54,335 bases of DNA from contig JANLRZ010000035.1 in assembly GCA_031362155.1 (NCBI GenBank), forward strand, positions 1 to 54,335, given 5' to 3'. Origin of the DNA: JAENVU01 sp031362155. Its GTDB lineage: Bacteria > Actinomycetota > Acidimicrobiia > IMCC26256 > JAENVU01. The notes below the pieces were generated by a model. That model was not told where the DNA came from and did no database searches. It saw only the letters and a program-made list of their open reading frames with translations. This document shows positions 1 through 8,216 of this stretch, piece by piece (within the stretch, counting starts at the first letter, position 1; every line of letters begins with the position of its first letter). A program made the translations under genes and the position numbers.

Positions 1-9
1 TCTCTCCAG

Positions 10-1719
10 ATGCCTCGAATTCGTGTCGCCGGCGCGCAGCTCAACCTCGTGGTGGGCGACATCGACGGGAACGAGGCGCGCATCCTCGACGCCTACGAGC
101 GGGCCGCGCAGGTGGACGCCGACCTCGTGGCGTTCCCCGAACTCGCGGTCACCGGCTACCCGCCGGAAGATCTGCTGCTCCGGCCGGCGTTCGTCGCGCA
201 CGCGGCCGAGTCCTTGGCCAAGCTCGCGGCGCGCACCACGAATGTCGCCGCGGTGATCGGATTCCCCGAGTTGATGCCCGACGGCACCCTCGCCAACGCG
301 GCCGCGCTGTGTGCCCGGGGCGAAGTGCAAGGCGTGTACCGCAAACACCTGCTGCCGAACTATTCCGTGTTCGACGAGGAGCGGTACTTCGAACCCGTCG
401 CGGCCGACGGACCCCTCTTCGTCGTGGCGGGCCTGCGGGTCGCGCTCACGGTCTGCGAAGACGCGTGGAGTGCGACCGGCCCGATCCTCACGCAGGCCGA
501 CGCCGGCGCCGAGCTGATCGTGAACATCAACGCGTCGCCCTACTTCGCCGGCCGGGTCGGTGAGCGCGAAGCAATGCTCGCGACCCGAGCCATCGATGCC
601 CAGGCACCGATCCTCTACGTCAACCTTGTCGGCGGTCAGGACGAACTGGTCTTCGACGGCGCGTCCATGGTCATCGACGAGGACGGCGCCCTGATCGCTC
701 GCGCCCACCAGTTCGAAGAGGACCTGCTCGTCGTCGACCTCGACGTGCGCCGTCGGGTGCACCGCAAGCCACCGGCCGGAAGACTCAAGCCCGCACCATT
801 GGCCGAAGTCGCGATCAGTGAGGGTCACCTCGGGCTCCCGACGAAGCGGCCCCGCGTGGAGCCGTTGCTCGAGCCAGTCCACGAGGTCTACCGCGCGCTC
901 GTGCTCGGCACGCGCGATTACATGGTGAAGAACGGATTCACTCATGTGCTCCTCGGCCTGTCGGGCGGCATCGACTCGTCGTTGGTCGCCGCCGTTGCGG
1001 CCGACGCGCTCGGTCCCGACAAGGTGACCGGCGTGATGATGCCGTCGCGGTTCTCGAGCGCAGGAAGCATCTCGGACTCGGAACGCCTCGCCGAGAACCT
1101 GGGGATCGGCACGCTCACCATCCCGATCGAACCCGCGCACGATGCCTTCATCGAGATGCTCGCCCAGCCGTTCGCCGGAACCGAGTCGGGGGTGGCCGAG
1201 GAGAACCTCCAAGCCCGCATCCGCGGCACGATCCTCATGACGATCTCCAACAAGTTCGGTTGGCTCGTGCTCACGACGGGCAACAAGAGCGAGATGGCCA
1301 CGGGCTACAGCACGCTCTACGGCGATATGGCCGGCGGGTTCGCCGTCATCAAGGACGTGCCGAAGATGCTCGTCTACGCGCTCTGCGAGGACATCAACCG
1401 CCGGCTGGAACGCGAAATCGTGCCCCATACGGTGATCGAGAAACCGCCCAGTGCCGAGTTGCGGCCGGATCAGAAGGACGAGGACTCCTTGCCGCCCTAT
1501 CCGGTGCTCGACGCGATCCTCGAGGGCTACGTCGAAGACGACCGGTCCATCGCCGATCTCGTCGGCGACGGTTTCGACCGCGAGACGGTGGTGCGGATCG
1601 CCGGTCTCGTCGACCGGAGTGAGTACAAACGCTGGCAAGCGCCACCGGGGGTGCGCGTCTCGCCGAAAGCATTCGGAAGGGACCGAAGGCTCCCGCTGAC
1701 CAACCGCTGGCCGGGCTGA
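10..1719 (+). CDS. nadE: Glutamine-dependent NAD+ synthetase
   Basis: Makes NAD+ from deamido-NAD+ with ATP, using glutamine as ammonia donor, in the cytosol. At 569 aa it is the long two-domain form. The N-terminal nitrilase-type amidase shows the Glu-Lys-Cys triad: E44 (AFPELAVTGY), K112 (YRKHLLPNY) and C149 (LTVCEDAW). The C-terminal synthetase domain has the ATP P-loop SGGIDSS at residues 318-324 and the conserved GNKSE and STLYGDMAGG segments. The ATG at 10 is the first in the window, but the frame is open to base 1, so a start further upstream cannot be excluded. The EamA gene starts 2 bp after its stop, suggesting co-transcription. Confidence 0.95.
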   Translation: MPRIRVAGAQLNLVVGDIDGNEARILDAYERAAQVDADLVAFPELAVTGYPPEDLLLRPAFVAHAAESLAKLAARTTNVAAVIGFPELMPDGTLANAAALCARGEVQGVYRKHLLPNYSVFDEERYFEPVAADGPLFVVAGLRVALTVCEDAWSATGPILTQADAGAELIVNINASPYFAGRVGEREAMLATRAIDAQAPILYVNLVGGQDELVFDGASMVIDEDGALIARAHQFEEDLLVVDLDVRRRVHRKPPAGRLKPAPLAEVAISEGHLGLPTKRPRVEPLLEPVHEVYRALVLGTRDYMVKNGFTHVLLGLSGGIDSSLVAAVAADALGPDKVTGVMMPSRFSSAGSISDSERLAENLGIGTLTIPIEPAHDAFIEMLAQPFAGTESGVAEENLQARIRGTILMTISNKFGWLVLTTGNKSEMATGYSTLYGDMAGGFAVIKDVPKMLVYALCEDINRRLEREIVPHTVIEKPPSAELRPDQKDEDSLPPYPVLDAILEGYVEDDRSIADLVGDGFDRETVVRIAGLVDRSEYKRWQAPPGVRVSPKAFGRDRRLPLTNRWPG

Positions 1720-1721
1720 GC

Positions 1722-2699
1722 ATGGTCGGGCGCCTTCGCCCGTACTTCCCGGAACTCGCGCTTGCGTTGGCCTCGGTGTTGTACGGCTCCACCTTCGTCC
1801 TGGTGCAGGACTCGCTCACCCACGTCTCGCCGAGTGGGTTCAACGTGTTGCGATTTGTCGTCGCCACGATCGCGCTGGCGCCGCTCGTGGCGCGCCGCAG
1901 CTGGCGCGGTCCGGACCCTCGACCCACCGACTCGCCCCGGGTCCTACTCGCGGTGGGGTTCGGGCTCGGACTGGTCGGGATCGTGGCGTACCAAACCCAG
2001 AACATCGGCTTGCACCACACGTCGACGTCGAACTCCGGTTTCATCACGGGGCTGTTCGTCGTGTTCACGCCGGTGCTCGCTGCGATCCGATACCGCCGTC
2101 GACCTCGGGCGGGCATCGTCGTCGCGGTTGTGATGGCGGTCGTCGGCCTCTTCCTGCTGACCGGCGCCGAGCTCCACCTCTCCTACGGCGACGGGATCAC
2201 CGTGGTGACGGCCTTCGCCTGGTCGGTGTGGCTCATCGGAACCGGTGAGGTCACCCGCCGGTTCGACACGTTCGCCCTCATCCTCGTGCAGGTGGTGACG
2301 ATCGCCGCCGGCTCGGTCGTGATCGCCGCATTCGAAGGGTTCGGCGAAATCACCACCATCGTGGTCATCGCCGCGCTCGTCACCGGCTTCGGCTGCTCGG
2401 CGATCGCGTTCAGTCTGAGCGCCTGGGCCCAGCGCATGATCGACCCCGAGCGCGCGGGCGTCATCAACCTGCTGGAGCCGGTCGTGGCCGGTGTCATCGG
2501 ATACCTCGTGGGGGAGCGGCTGGGATTCGCCGGGTACCTCGGGGCCGGTTTGATCCTCGCCGGGATCTTCGTGGCCGAGCGCGGCACCCATTCCCCCCTG
2601 GCGGTTCGGCCGGGAGACGAGCCCCGAACCCTCCGCCGAACCTCACCGCCGAGGTACCCGCCGAACCCTCACGAGACTCGGGATCTGAGTCGAACGTGA
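1722..2699 (+). CDS. EamA/DMT-family permease
   Basis: Inner-membrane metabolite transporter of the drug/metabolite family; substrate unknown. The 325-aa protein has about ten hydrophobic helices arranged as two EamA repeats. The first opens near residue 10 (ELALALASVLYGSTFVLVQ) and includes the typical NSGFITGLFVVFTPVLAA stretch near residue 105. The second ends with the usual LLEPVVAGVIGYLVGERL motif near residue 255. The last 40 residues are a polar, proline- and arginine-rich tail outside the family fold. The ATG lies 2 bp after the nadE stop, so the two are probably co-transcribed. Family membership is firm; the transported compound cannot be read from sequence. Confidence 0.9.
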   Translation: MVGRLRPYFPELALALASVLYGSTFVLVQDSLTHVSPSGFNVLRFVVATIALAPLVARRSWRGPDPRPTDSPRVLLAVGFGLGLVGIVAYQTQNIGLHHTSTSNSGFITGLFVVFTPVLAAIRYRRRPRAGIVVAVVMAVVGLFLLTGAELHLSYGDGITVVTAFAWSVWLIGTGEVTRRFDTFALILVQVVTIAAGSVVIAAFEGFGEITTIVVIAALVTGFGCSAIAFSLSAWAQRMIDPERAGVINLLEPVVAGVIGYLVGERLGFAGYLGAGLILAGIFVAERGTHSPLAVRPGDEPRTLRRTSPPRYPPNPHETRDLSRT

Positions 2700-2716
2700 C
2701 GTGACTCCCGTCACGT
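2694..2716. promoter_or_regulatory. Short inverted repeat after the EamA gene
   Basis: The arms ACGTGACG (2694-2701) and CGTCACGT (2709-2716) are perfect and lie 7 bp apart, overlapping the EamA stop codon and about 33 bp before the next start. It has no T-tract, so an operator for the downstream ferritin-like operon is as likely as a weak terminator. Confidence 0.3.
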
Positions 2717-2748
2717 GTGCTTGACCCTGAAGCTCGAAGGGACGAAGA

Positions 2749-3459
2749 ATGCCCGAGATCCCTGTTTTTCGGGCCTGCAACGACGTTCGGAGCCGCTTTC
2801 TCATGGCCGACCCCTACAAGCCCCGCGCGGCGTTCGCGCCTTGGGACCGCCGAGAGCTCCCCGGAATGTTTTCGGTCGAGGAATCTGCTCGCCGGGTCGG
2901 CAATTACAAGTGGCTCGAGATGCGGCTCTTCGAGTCGCTCGGCGGGTGGGTCGCTACCGTTCCCGAACTCGACGTCAAGCTCGTGCTCGGTCGGCACTGC
3001 TACCACCACGCGTGGCACGCCGAGCTGATGGACAAGCGCCTGCCCGAACTGCGGGAGATGGACACCGATCGATTGTGCGAAGCCCCGAACGCTCAGATGG
3101 AGGCGTTCGTCGAGGCGCTGCGCGAGCCCGAGGCCCCCGAGCACACGATCGAGAAACTCGTCGGCGTGTTCCGGGTGCTCCTGCCCCGCAAGATCGCGGC
3201 CTACACGTATCACCTCAACGGCACCAGCCGCATCACCGATTCGCCGACCCAGCGGTCCTTGGGGTTCATGCTCCAGGACGAATTCGAGGACTGGCGCGAG
3301 GGCGAGATGCTGCTCCAATCTCTGATCGAAACGCCTGAGGAAGTCGAGCGGGCGACCCGGAGGCAGGCGGAGCTGGAAACGCTCATCCTGGCGGCCGGTG
3401 GTGTTGCGGGGCCAGGTAGCCTGGGCCCCGTCGTTGCAACCGAAGGAGCCTCGCAATGA
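2749..3459 (+). CDS. Uncharacterised helical, possibly ferritin-like protein
   Basis: A 236-aa soluble protein of unknown function, predicted almost entirely helical. Potential metal ligands cluster in two helices: a His-rich stretch (RHCYHHAWHAELM, about residues 83-95) and an acidic one (QDEFEDWREGE, about 175-185). With the clear di-iron protein encoded next, this suggests a divergent ferritin-like fold, but the full ligand set is not obvious. Its stop overlaps the next start (ATGA, 3456-3459), so the two are translationally coupled. I prefer ATG 2749 because AAGGGA lies 6 nt upstream. ATG 2803 (MADPYKPR) is an alternative, with GGAG about 10 nt upstream. Confidence 0.7.
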   Translation: MPEIPVFRACNDVRSRFLMADPYKPRAAFAPWDRRELPGMFSVEESARRVGNYKWLEMRLFESLGGWVATVPELDVKLVLGRHCYHHAWHAELMDKRLPELREMDTDRLCEAPNAQMEAFVEALREPEAPEHTIEKLVGVFRVLLPRKIAAYTYHLNGTSRITDSPTQRSLGFMLQDEFEDWREGEMLLQSLIETPEEVERATRRQAELETLILAAGGVAGPGSLGPVVATEGASQ

Positions 3460-4265
3460 GGAAGCAACTGCCCCCCGACATGCTGGCGCGTGACTCGCGT
3501 TTCGTGCGGACCTCGATCATGGATCAGGTCATGGATCCCCGGAACCAGAGGATCGGGGAGCGTGACCTCGGCTCTGCTCGGCTCCAGCCGGAGCGGCCGG
3601 CGGCCGCCGACCGGGCTCGCAACCTGATGCACGGCATCTTCACGGGCGAGATCCAGGCCCTCGAAGGCGCGGGCCGGACCACCTTCGACTTTGATGACGA
3701 CGAAGCCCCGTTCGCGCTGAAGCTGGACATGGCGCGCCAGTGCTGGGACGAGAGCCGGCACGTCGAGATCTCGGTCAAGCTCGGCGACTGGATGGGCACC
3801 GAGATCGGTGAGTACTCCGAGGCGGTCTTTCTCTACGAAGCCGCCTGCGCGCCCGACCCGGTCCTGCGGCTCTGCGGCGTGAACCGCGCCCTCGAGGGAC
3901 TCGCGATCGACGTCTTCAACACCATGAAGGAATTCGGCGACGCCTCGGGCGACCCGGTCCTCGAGTTCTGCGAAGACTGGATGCTCGCCGACGAAGTCAC
4001 CCACGTGAAGATGGGTTCGGACTGGCTGCGGCGCATGACCAAAGACGACCCGGAGCGGCTCGAGAAGGCGCTCGAGTTCCAGCGCACCGTCGACAAGCTG
4101 TTCAGCCTGGGTGGGTTCCGCGGCGAGACCGAGGAGAACCCGATCCAGCTTGCTCGCAGCTTCCGTGCGATGGCCGGCTTCTCGACCGACGAGATCGACG
4201 AGATCGCCGAGCTCGCCGCTCAAGCCAAGCGCGACGCCGAGGCCCTGGTCGCGGGTTCGGCCTAG
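3456..4265 (+). CDS. Ferritin-like di-iron protein
   Basis: A 269-aa four-helix ferritin-superfamily protein resembling the DUF455 group. The carboxylate/histidine di-iron set is readable: E65 (TGEIQALEG), E99 and H102 (WDESRH), E147 (RALEGLAID), E180 and H183 (ADEVTH). Such proteins bind a di-iron centre and act as oxidases, oxygenases or iron-storage proteins; the substrate here is unknown. It is coupled to the preceding gene by a 4-bp ATGA overlap and followed after 60 bp by another unknown gene, suggesting a three-gene operon. It ends with TAG. The family call rests on the ExxH pairs; the reaction is not inferable. Confidence 0.8.
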   Translation: MRKQLPPDMLARDSRFVRTSIMDQVMDPRNQRIGERDLGSARLQPERPAAADRARNLMHGIFTGEIQALEGAGRTTFDFDDDEAPFALKLDMARQCWDESRHVEISVKLGDWMGTEIGEYSEAVFLYEAACAPDPVLRLCGVNRALEGLAIDVFNTMKEFGDASGDPVLEFCEDWMLADEVTHVKMGSDWLRRMTKDDPERLEKALEFQRTVDKLFSLGGFRGETEENPIQLARSFRAMAGFSTDEIDEIAELAAQAKRDAEALVAGSA

Positions 4266-4325
4266 AGCGATCCGAACGGCCTTATCCGAGCGGCTCGCTT
4301 CGGTCGGGCCAAGAGGGGACATGCA

Positions 4326-4943
4326 GTGAGTGTCACGTTGATTCCGGCTGAGTTCACGCTGGTCAAGTTCGACGCCGACGAGGTGCGGACGATCATCGAC
4401 CAGACGATGGCCGAGGTCTCGTTTCCCGCTGGTGTCGATGTCACCGTCGAGGTTGACGAGGTGCTCCCGCACCCGCTGACGGCGTCGGCAGTCGAGATCG
4501 TCGACGGTGCGGCCAAGCTGTGGTTCACCGGTGGGTGTTTCGAGAGCCCCCAACGCCAGACCGGCCTGTCGGTCGACAACACCCGGGTCGAACTCGGTGC
4601 GGCGCTCCTGCGGGCGATCGACCGACTCACCGGTGGCTTCGAGCACGCACCCGCGGACGACGAACTCGACGAGCGGCAGCGGGCCATCTGGGATACCTAC
4701 GCCGAAGGCCGCCTGGCGGCGCTCGGCTACCCGGTTCGGGTCCAGCGCCGTCGTTATACCTTCCGCCTCTTCGGTGGGTTCAACGACCTTGCCGACGCGG
4801 AGTTCGAGCAGTTGTGGTCGGGTGCGAGCTTGACCTGGCTCGAGCTCGCGGCGATGGCCGACGCGCTCGCCGACGCCGATACCCGGCCGGAGCGCAAGAA
4901 ATCGCTGCGGAAGGAATCGCTCCGCCGCACGGCGACCGCCTGA
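4326..4943 (+). CDS. Hypothetical protein in the ferritin-like operon
   Basis: I do not recognise this 205-aa protein. It starts at GTG 4326 (MSVTLIPAEF), 60 bp after the di-iron gene. The N-terminal half alternates short beta-like stretches (VDVTVEVDEVLPHP) with a KLWFTGGCFESPQ segment. The C-terminal half is helical and charged and ends in a lysine/arginine-rich tail (RPERKKSLRKESLRR). There is no signal peptide or membrane segment. Being last in line behind two helical, possibly iron-binding proteins, it may serve the same process. Codon use matches its neighbours. Confidence 0.7.
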   Translation: MSVTLIPAEFTLVKFDADEVRTIIDQTMAEVSFPAGVDVTVEVDEVLPHPLTASAVEIVDGAAKLWFTGGCFESPQRQTGLSVDNTRVELGAALLRAIDRLTGGFEHAPADDELDERQRAIWDTYAEGRLAALGYPVRVQRRRYTFRLFGGFNDLADAEFEQLWSGASLTWLELAAMADALADADTRPERKKSLRKESLRRTATA

Positions 4944-4971
4944 TTCCTCGAAGCTCTCCGAGCTCGTTCGG

Positions 4972-5289
4972 CTATTCCAGGTCGTGGGCGGAGATCACGT
5001 CGTAGAGCTCGAGGTCGGGAGGACCGGTCAAGAGCTTCGACGCCTGGGTCGCCATGGTGATCATCGCTTCACTGTTGAGATGTTCGCGCTGCGCGTCGGC
5101 ATCGTCCCACTTCTCGACGACGAGGAAACGCCCTGGAGTGGAGGTCGATGTCACGAGATCGATGTTCCGACAGCCCGTCACGGACCGGCTCACCACCACG
5201 TAACGCGCGAGGACGCCGGCCAGTTCTTCCTCGTTTCCGCTGCGAGCCTGGAACAACCCGGCGACTACGCTGATCTCCACATCTGACAC
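4972..5289 (-). CDS. Antibiotic biosynthesis monooxygenase (ABM) domain protein
   Basis: A 105-aa single-domain protein of the ABM dimeric alpha/beta-barrel fold. Members are small oxygenases or quinone/haem-handling enzymes. The pattern is typical: a first strand (VEISVVAGLFQA), a helix (NEEELAGVLARYV), the pair TGCRNIDLVTS and RFLVVEKWDD, then a helix ending near LLTGPPDLELYDV. The open frame extends upstream to 5415, but GTG 5289 has a strong GAGGAGG about 5 nt upstream and begins exactly at the domain, so I chose it. It diverges from the sigma-factor gene across the DnaA-box region. The stop is TAG. Substrate unknown. Confidence 0.8.
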   Translation of the reverse strand: MSDVEISVVAGLFQARSGNEEELAGVLARYVVVSRSVTGCRNIDLVTSTSTPGRFLVVEKWDDADAQREHLNSEAMITMATQASKLLTGPPDLELYDVISAHDLE

Positions 5290-5309
5290 AGAGCCTCCTC
5301 GGACTGACG

Positions 5310-5424
5310 TTATCCACAGACGTATGTGGAAAAAGCGCCTTGACGGACTCTGTATCGTACAGAGACCACTTCCGCCGGTCCGGGAACAAAAACTTCCCCT
5401 CCCGACGTTGTGCACTTATCCACA
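5310..5424. promoter_or_regulatory. Three DnaA boxes upstream of the sigma-factor gene
   Basis: TTATCCACA occurs at 5310-5318 and 5416-5424 on the + strand, and TTTTCCACA at 5325-5333 on the - strand. All three fit the DnaA-box consensus TTWTNCACA, within 115 bp between two divergent starts. No dnaA or dnaN gene is nearby, so a DnaA-responsive promoter region or titration site is more likely than oriC. Confidence 0.65.
5348..5364. promoter_or_regulatory. 17-bp palindrome, candidate operator
   Basis: CTCTGTA (5348-5354) and TACAGAG (5358-5364) are perfect inverted arms around TCG. It lies between the DnaA boxes, about 90 bp before the chosen sigma-factor start. The size and symmetry suit a dimeric repressor. 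It does not match the actinobacterial LexA consensus, and the cognate regulator is unknown. Confidence 0.4.
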
Positions 5425-5450
5425 AGTTCGAGTTTCGGAGACCGATTTTC

Positions 5451-6389
5451 TTGGCAAAAGAACGCGTGGAACGGGATGAAGAAGACCTGGTTCGGCTGTA
5501 TCTCACCGATATCGGTCAATACCCACTCCTGACCAAGGACGACGAGGTGCGCCTGGCCCAGCAGATCGAGCTGGGCAAAGAGGCCGTGGCCGAACTCGAA
5601 GCTGGCGGGAAAGGTGTCACAGCAACGAAGAAGCGCGAACTGCGCAAGAACGTTCGCGTCGGCGACGATGCCGAGCGCACGTTCGTGCAATCGAACCTCC
5701 GGCTGGTCGTCTCGATCGCCAAGAAGTACCAGGCCTCGGGTCTGCCGCTCCTGGACCTCATCCAGGAAGGCAACCTCGGCCTGATGCACGCCGTCGAGAA
5801 ATTCGACTGGCGCAAAGGCTTCAAGTTCTCCACCTATGCAACGTGGTGGATCCGTCAGGCGATCACACGCGGTATCGCGAACACCGGCCGCACGATTCGG
5901 CTCCCGGTTCACGCGGGCGACACCCTCGCCCGGTTGCAGAAGGCCCGTTCGCGTCTGGAGCTGAAGCTCGGTCGTCCGGCCACACTGGCCGAGCTCTCGG
6001 CCGAGGTCGAGATGCCCGAGGACAAGGTCACCGAGGCACTGCGCTTCGCGGCCGAACCGCTCTCGCTGTCGGAACCACTCCGTGAAGACGGCGACGCCGA
6101 ACTCGGCGACATCGTCGAGGACCGTTCGGCTGAGTCTCCGTTCGAGGTCGCGGCCACGGCGTTGCTGCCGGCCGAGATCGAGAAGCTGCTCTCCCCGCTC
6201 GACGAGCGCGAACGTCAGATTCTGGCGTTGCGGTTCGGTCTCGACCGGGGTGAGCCGCGGACGCTCGAAGAGGTGGGCGAGTACTTCAACCTCACCCGCG
6301 AGCGGATCCGCCAGATCGAGGCTCGGGCTATGAGCAAGCTGCGTCACCCGTCGGCCGACACCGGCGCCCGCGACCTCCTCGCCGTCTAA
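5451..6389 (+). CDS. RNA polymerase sigma-70 family factor (group 1/2 type)
   Basis: Directs RNA polymerase to -10/-35 promoters. Regions are in order: 1.2 (VRLYLTDIGQYPLLT), 2.1-2.4 (RLVVSIAKKY, DLIQEGNLGLMHAVEKFDW, FSTYATWWIRQAITR), 3 (LGRPATLAELSAEVEMP) and 4 (RERIRQIEARAMSKLRHP near the end). From TTG 5451 it has 312 aa, like actinobacterial group 2 factors rather than a long RpoD with region 1.1. The frame is open to ATG 5340, but the extra 37 residues are not sigma-like and would run through the palindrome and a DnaA box; the TTG starts MAKERVERDE behind CGGAGA. A housekeeping role cannot be excluded. The stop is TAA. Confidence 0.9.
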   Translation: MAKERVERDEEDLVRLYLTDIGQYPLLTKDDEVRLAQQIELGKEAVAELEAGGKGVTATKKRELRKNVRVGDDAERTFVQSNLRLVVSIAKKYQASGLPLLDLIQEGNLGLMHAVEKFDWRKGFKFSTYATWWIRQAITRGIANTGRTIRLPVHAGDTLARLQKARSRLELKLGRPATLAELSAEVEMPEDKVTEALRFAAEPLSLSEPLREDGDAELGDIVEDRSAESPFEVAATALLPAEIEKLLSPLDERERQILALRFGLDRGEPRTLEEVGEYFNLTRERIRQIEARAMSKLRHPSADTGARDLLAV

Positions 6390-6420
6390 CCACCCCACCT
6401 ACCGAACCCGCGCCCGTATC

Positions 6421-6436
6421 GCACCCCAGGGGGTGC
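6421..6436 (+). terminator. Hairpin after the sigma-factor gene
   Basis: GCACCC (6421-6426) pairs with GGGTGC (6431-6436) around CAGG, 32 bp after the sigma-factor stop. A U-rich tail is lacking, so termination strength is uncertain. Confidence 0.4.
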
Positions 6437-6542
6437 GCTCCGCGTGTCGGTTCGGGCGCGAGCCGGGATCCAGCCTCGCCGCGGCGGTTGTCGACCAGAC
6501 GGTGCTCTGCCAGACTGCGCGCCTCAACTCGGGGATGGCGAC

Positions 6543-8216
6543 ATGGGGATTCGTGGGGGGTTTCGCAGAGCCCTTGCAGGTGTTGCTGCGCTGAGTTCGC
6601 TCGGGCTTGGTGCGATGCCGGCCGGGGCGGCAGTACCCGCCGTCACGCTCGACCAGTCGGTCGATCTGGCCAGCCCCAGTTCGGTCGTGGTCAGCTGGAG
6701 TGGTTTCTCCGAGGGTGGCACGTCCTTCTCGTTGGCCATCTGCGACGGGGCTGTCCAGTCGACGGAGGACTGTGGGATTCTCGGCAGTGTCAATCCGAGT
6801 GCATCGGGTTCCACGACGGTCATCGTGTCCGCCACATTCGCCGCGTTCGGTGGCCCCCTCCACGACTGTCGTATGAGCGGCGCGTGTGTCATCGCGGTGA
6901 CGCAGTTCGTTCCCGATTTGGTCACGGCGTCGGCGCCGGTGTCGTTCGCGGGTACCTCGAGCATTGGCACGCTGACCGTGGATCCGGCGAGCGATCTCGA
7001 CGACGGCGAGTCGGTGATCGCGACGCTGGCAGGCTGGTCCGGGTCGGACTCAATACGCCTTGAGCAATGCCAAGCCTTTCCCGCGCCGTGTCGGATGCTC
7101 GCCACCTTCGAGTCTCCGTCTGATCGTGAGACGACGTCCTTCTCCGTCTCCAGGTTTCTTCCGGACGACGTGACTGACGCCGACTGCGCGTCCGGTGTGG
7201 CGTGCTTCGTACGCGCGACTTCGGTCGTCGGTGGGGCGGACGTCGGCAGTCGCCAGATGTCGTTGGAGTTCTTCCATCGAGGACCGTTCTCGATCTCGGT
7301 CGCGCCAATCGGTCCATACGCCGACGGTCAAGTCGTCGGGCTGAGTGGCCAGGGCTTGTCGCGTGCGCTGTCCTACACGGCGCGGCAGTGCCTTGCGTTC
7401 GTTCCTACCTGTGATCCGCCCGTTGTGATTTCGCCCGCGGTCGACGGCACGTTCAGTCTGGATTTCACCGTGCGTGACGAGGTCGCGGGAACGTCGTGCC
7501 GGTTTCGCGGGCTCCAATGCAGCCTGATCGTCGAAGGTACCAACGGTGCCGTTCTGCAGCAGCGGTCGGTCAATCTCCAATTCGCGCCCATCGCGTTCGA
7601 GGCCGTCCCGTCGACGGGCTTGGCCGCTTACCAGCCCGTGGTCGTGCGGTCGACGGTGTCGGGGAGGACCTACACCATCGAACAGTGCGGTCCGGCCGGC
7701 CCGTGCACGGTCAAGGCCCACGGGTCGGCGGGCCTCGAATTCGTGAAGGAGACGGTGCGGGTCACCCGGCGGGTCGGGCCCGAGTTCTCGGTCGATTGCG
7801 TGATGGTGCAGTGCGAGATGCGACTCAGCGTCGATGGCATGCGTGTCGCCGGGGTGCCGCTGGCGTTTGCCCAACCACCCACCAGCGTGTCGGTGCGTCC
7901 CTCGGTCGCCTACGAGACCGATGGCGTCGCGTTCGTGAAGATCGCGCTGAGCCGGTCGACCGATTCACCGGTCACGGTGACGGTAGCGACCTTCGACGGA
8001 TCGGCGACCGCGCCTGCCGATTACACCACGACCACGACGATGGTCGTGATCCCGGCGGGGGATCGGGTCGGCTACGCCGTGTTTCCGGTAGCGAGCGACG
8101 AAGTCGCCGAGGGCTCGGAGCAGTTTGGAGCCCGCATCGTTGACGTGGCGGGCGCCTGGCGCGACCGGGGGCGGGCCGAAGTGACGCTGTTCGATACGAG
8201 GGTCGGCGTCACCTGA
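6543..8216 (+). CDS. Secreted protein with neocarzinostatin-like repeats and a Calx-beta module
   Basis: A 557-aa exported protein. ATG 6543 (GGGGA upstream) gives a classical signal peptide: MGIRGGFRR, a hydrophobic core, then AGA-AVP cleavage near residue 30. About four units of roughly 100 aa follow, each with two cysteine pairs (for example CDGAVQSTEDC with DCRMSGAC, and CLAFVPTC with CRFRGLQC). This matches disulfide-bonded Ig-like repeats of the neocarzinostatin family, common in Acidimicrobiia. A Calx-beta domain fills the C-terminus (SVRPSVAYETDG through DEVAEGSEQFGARI). Role unknown; adhesion or surface display is plausible. Reading past the TGA at 8214 gives a remnant of a second Calx-beta unit. 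Confidence 0.8.
   Translation: MGIRGGFRRALAGVAALSSLGLGAMPAGAAVPAVTLDQSVDLASPSSVVVSWSGFSEGGTSFSLAICDGAVQSTEDCGILGSVNPSASGSTTVIVSATFAAFGGPLHDCRMSGACVIAVTQFVPDLVTASAPVSFAGTSSIGTLTVDPASDLDDGESVIATLAGWSGSDSIRLEQCQAFPAPCRMLATFESPSDRETTSFSVSRFLPDDVTDADCASGVACFVRATSVVGGADVGSRQMSLEFFHRGPFSISVAPIGPYADGQVVGLSGQGLSRALSYTARQCLAFVPTCDPPVVISPAVDGTFSLDFTVRDEVAGTSCRFRGLQCSLIVEGTNGAVLQQRSVNLQFAPIAFEAVPSTGLAAYQPVVVRSTVSGRTYTIEQCGPAGPCTVKAHGSAGLEFVKETVRVTRRVGPEFSVDCVMVQCEMRLSVDGMRVAGVPLAFAQPPTSVSVRPSVAYETDGVAFVKIALSRSTDSPVTVTVATFDGSATAPADYTTTTTMVVIPAGDRVGYAVFPVASDEVAEGSEQFGARIVDVAGAWRDRGRAEVTLFDTRVGVT

Noticed and set aside
4263..4326. A second amber read-through joining the di-iron gene to the next gene, which share a frame with no other stop between them.
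   Set aside because: The 20 intervening codons show no family similarity, the downstream gene has its own GTG start, and sharing a frame by chance over 20 codons in GC-rich DNA is common.
5310..5424. Replication origin.
   Set aside because: Only three boxes, no AT-rich unwinding region, and no dnaA, dnaN, rpmH or parAB nearby.
8214..8216. TGA read as selenocysteine, given the tRNA-Sec gene.
   Set aside because: The residues after it are not continuous Calx-beta sequence and no SECIS-like hairpin is evident; a truncated repeat explains it better.
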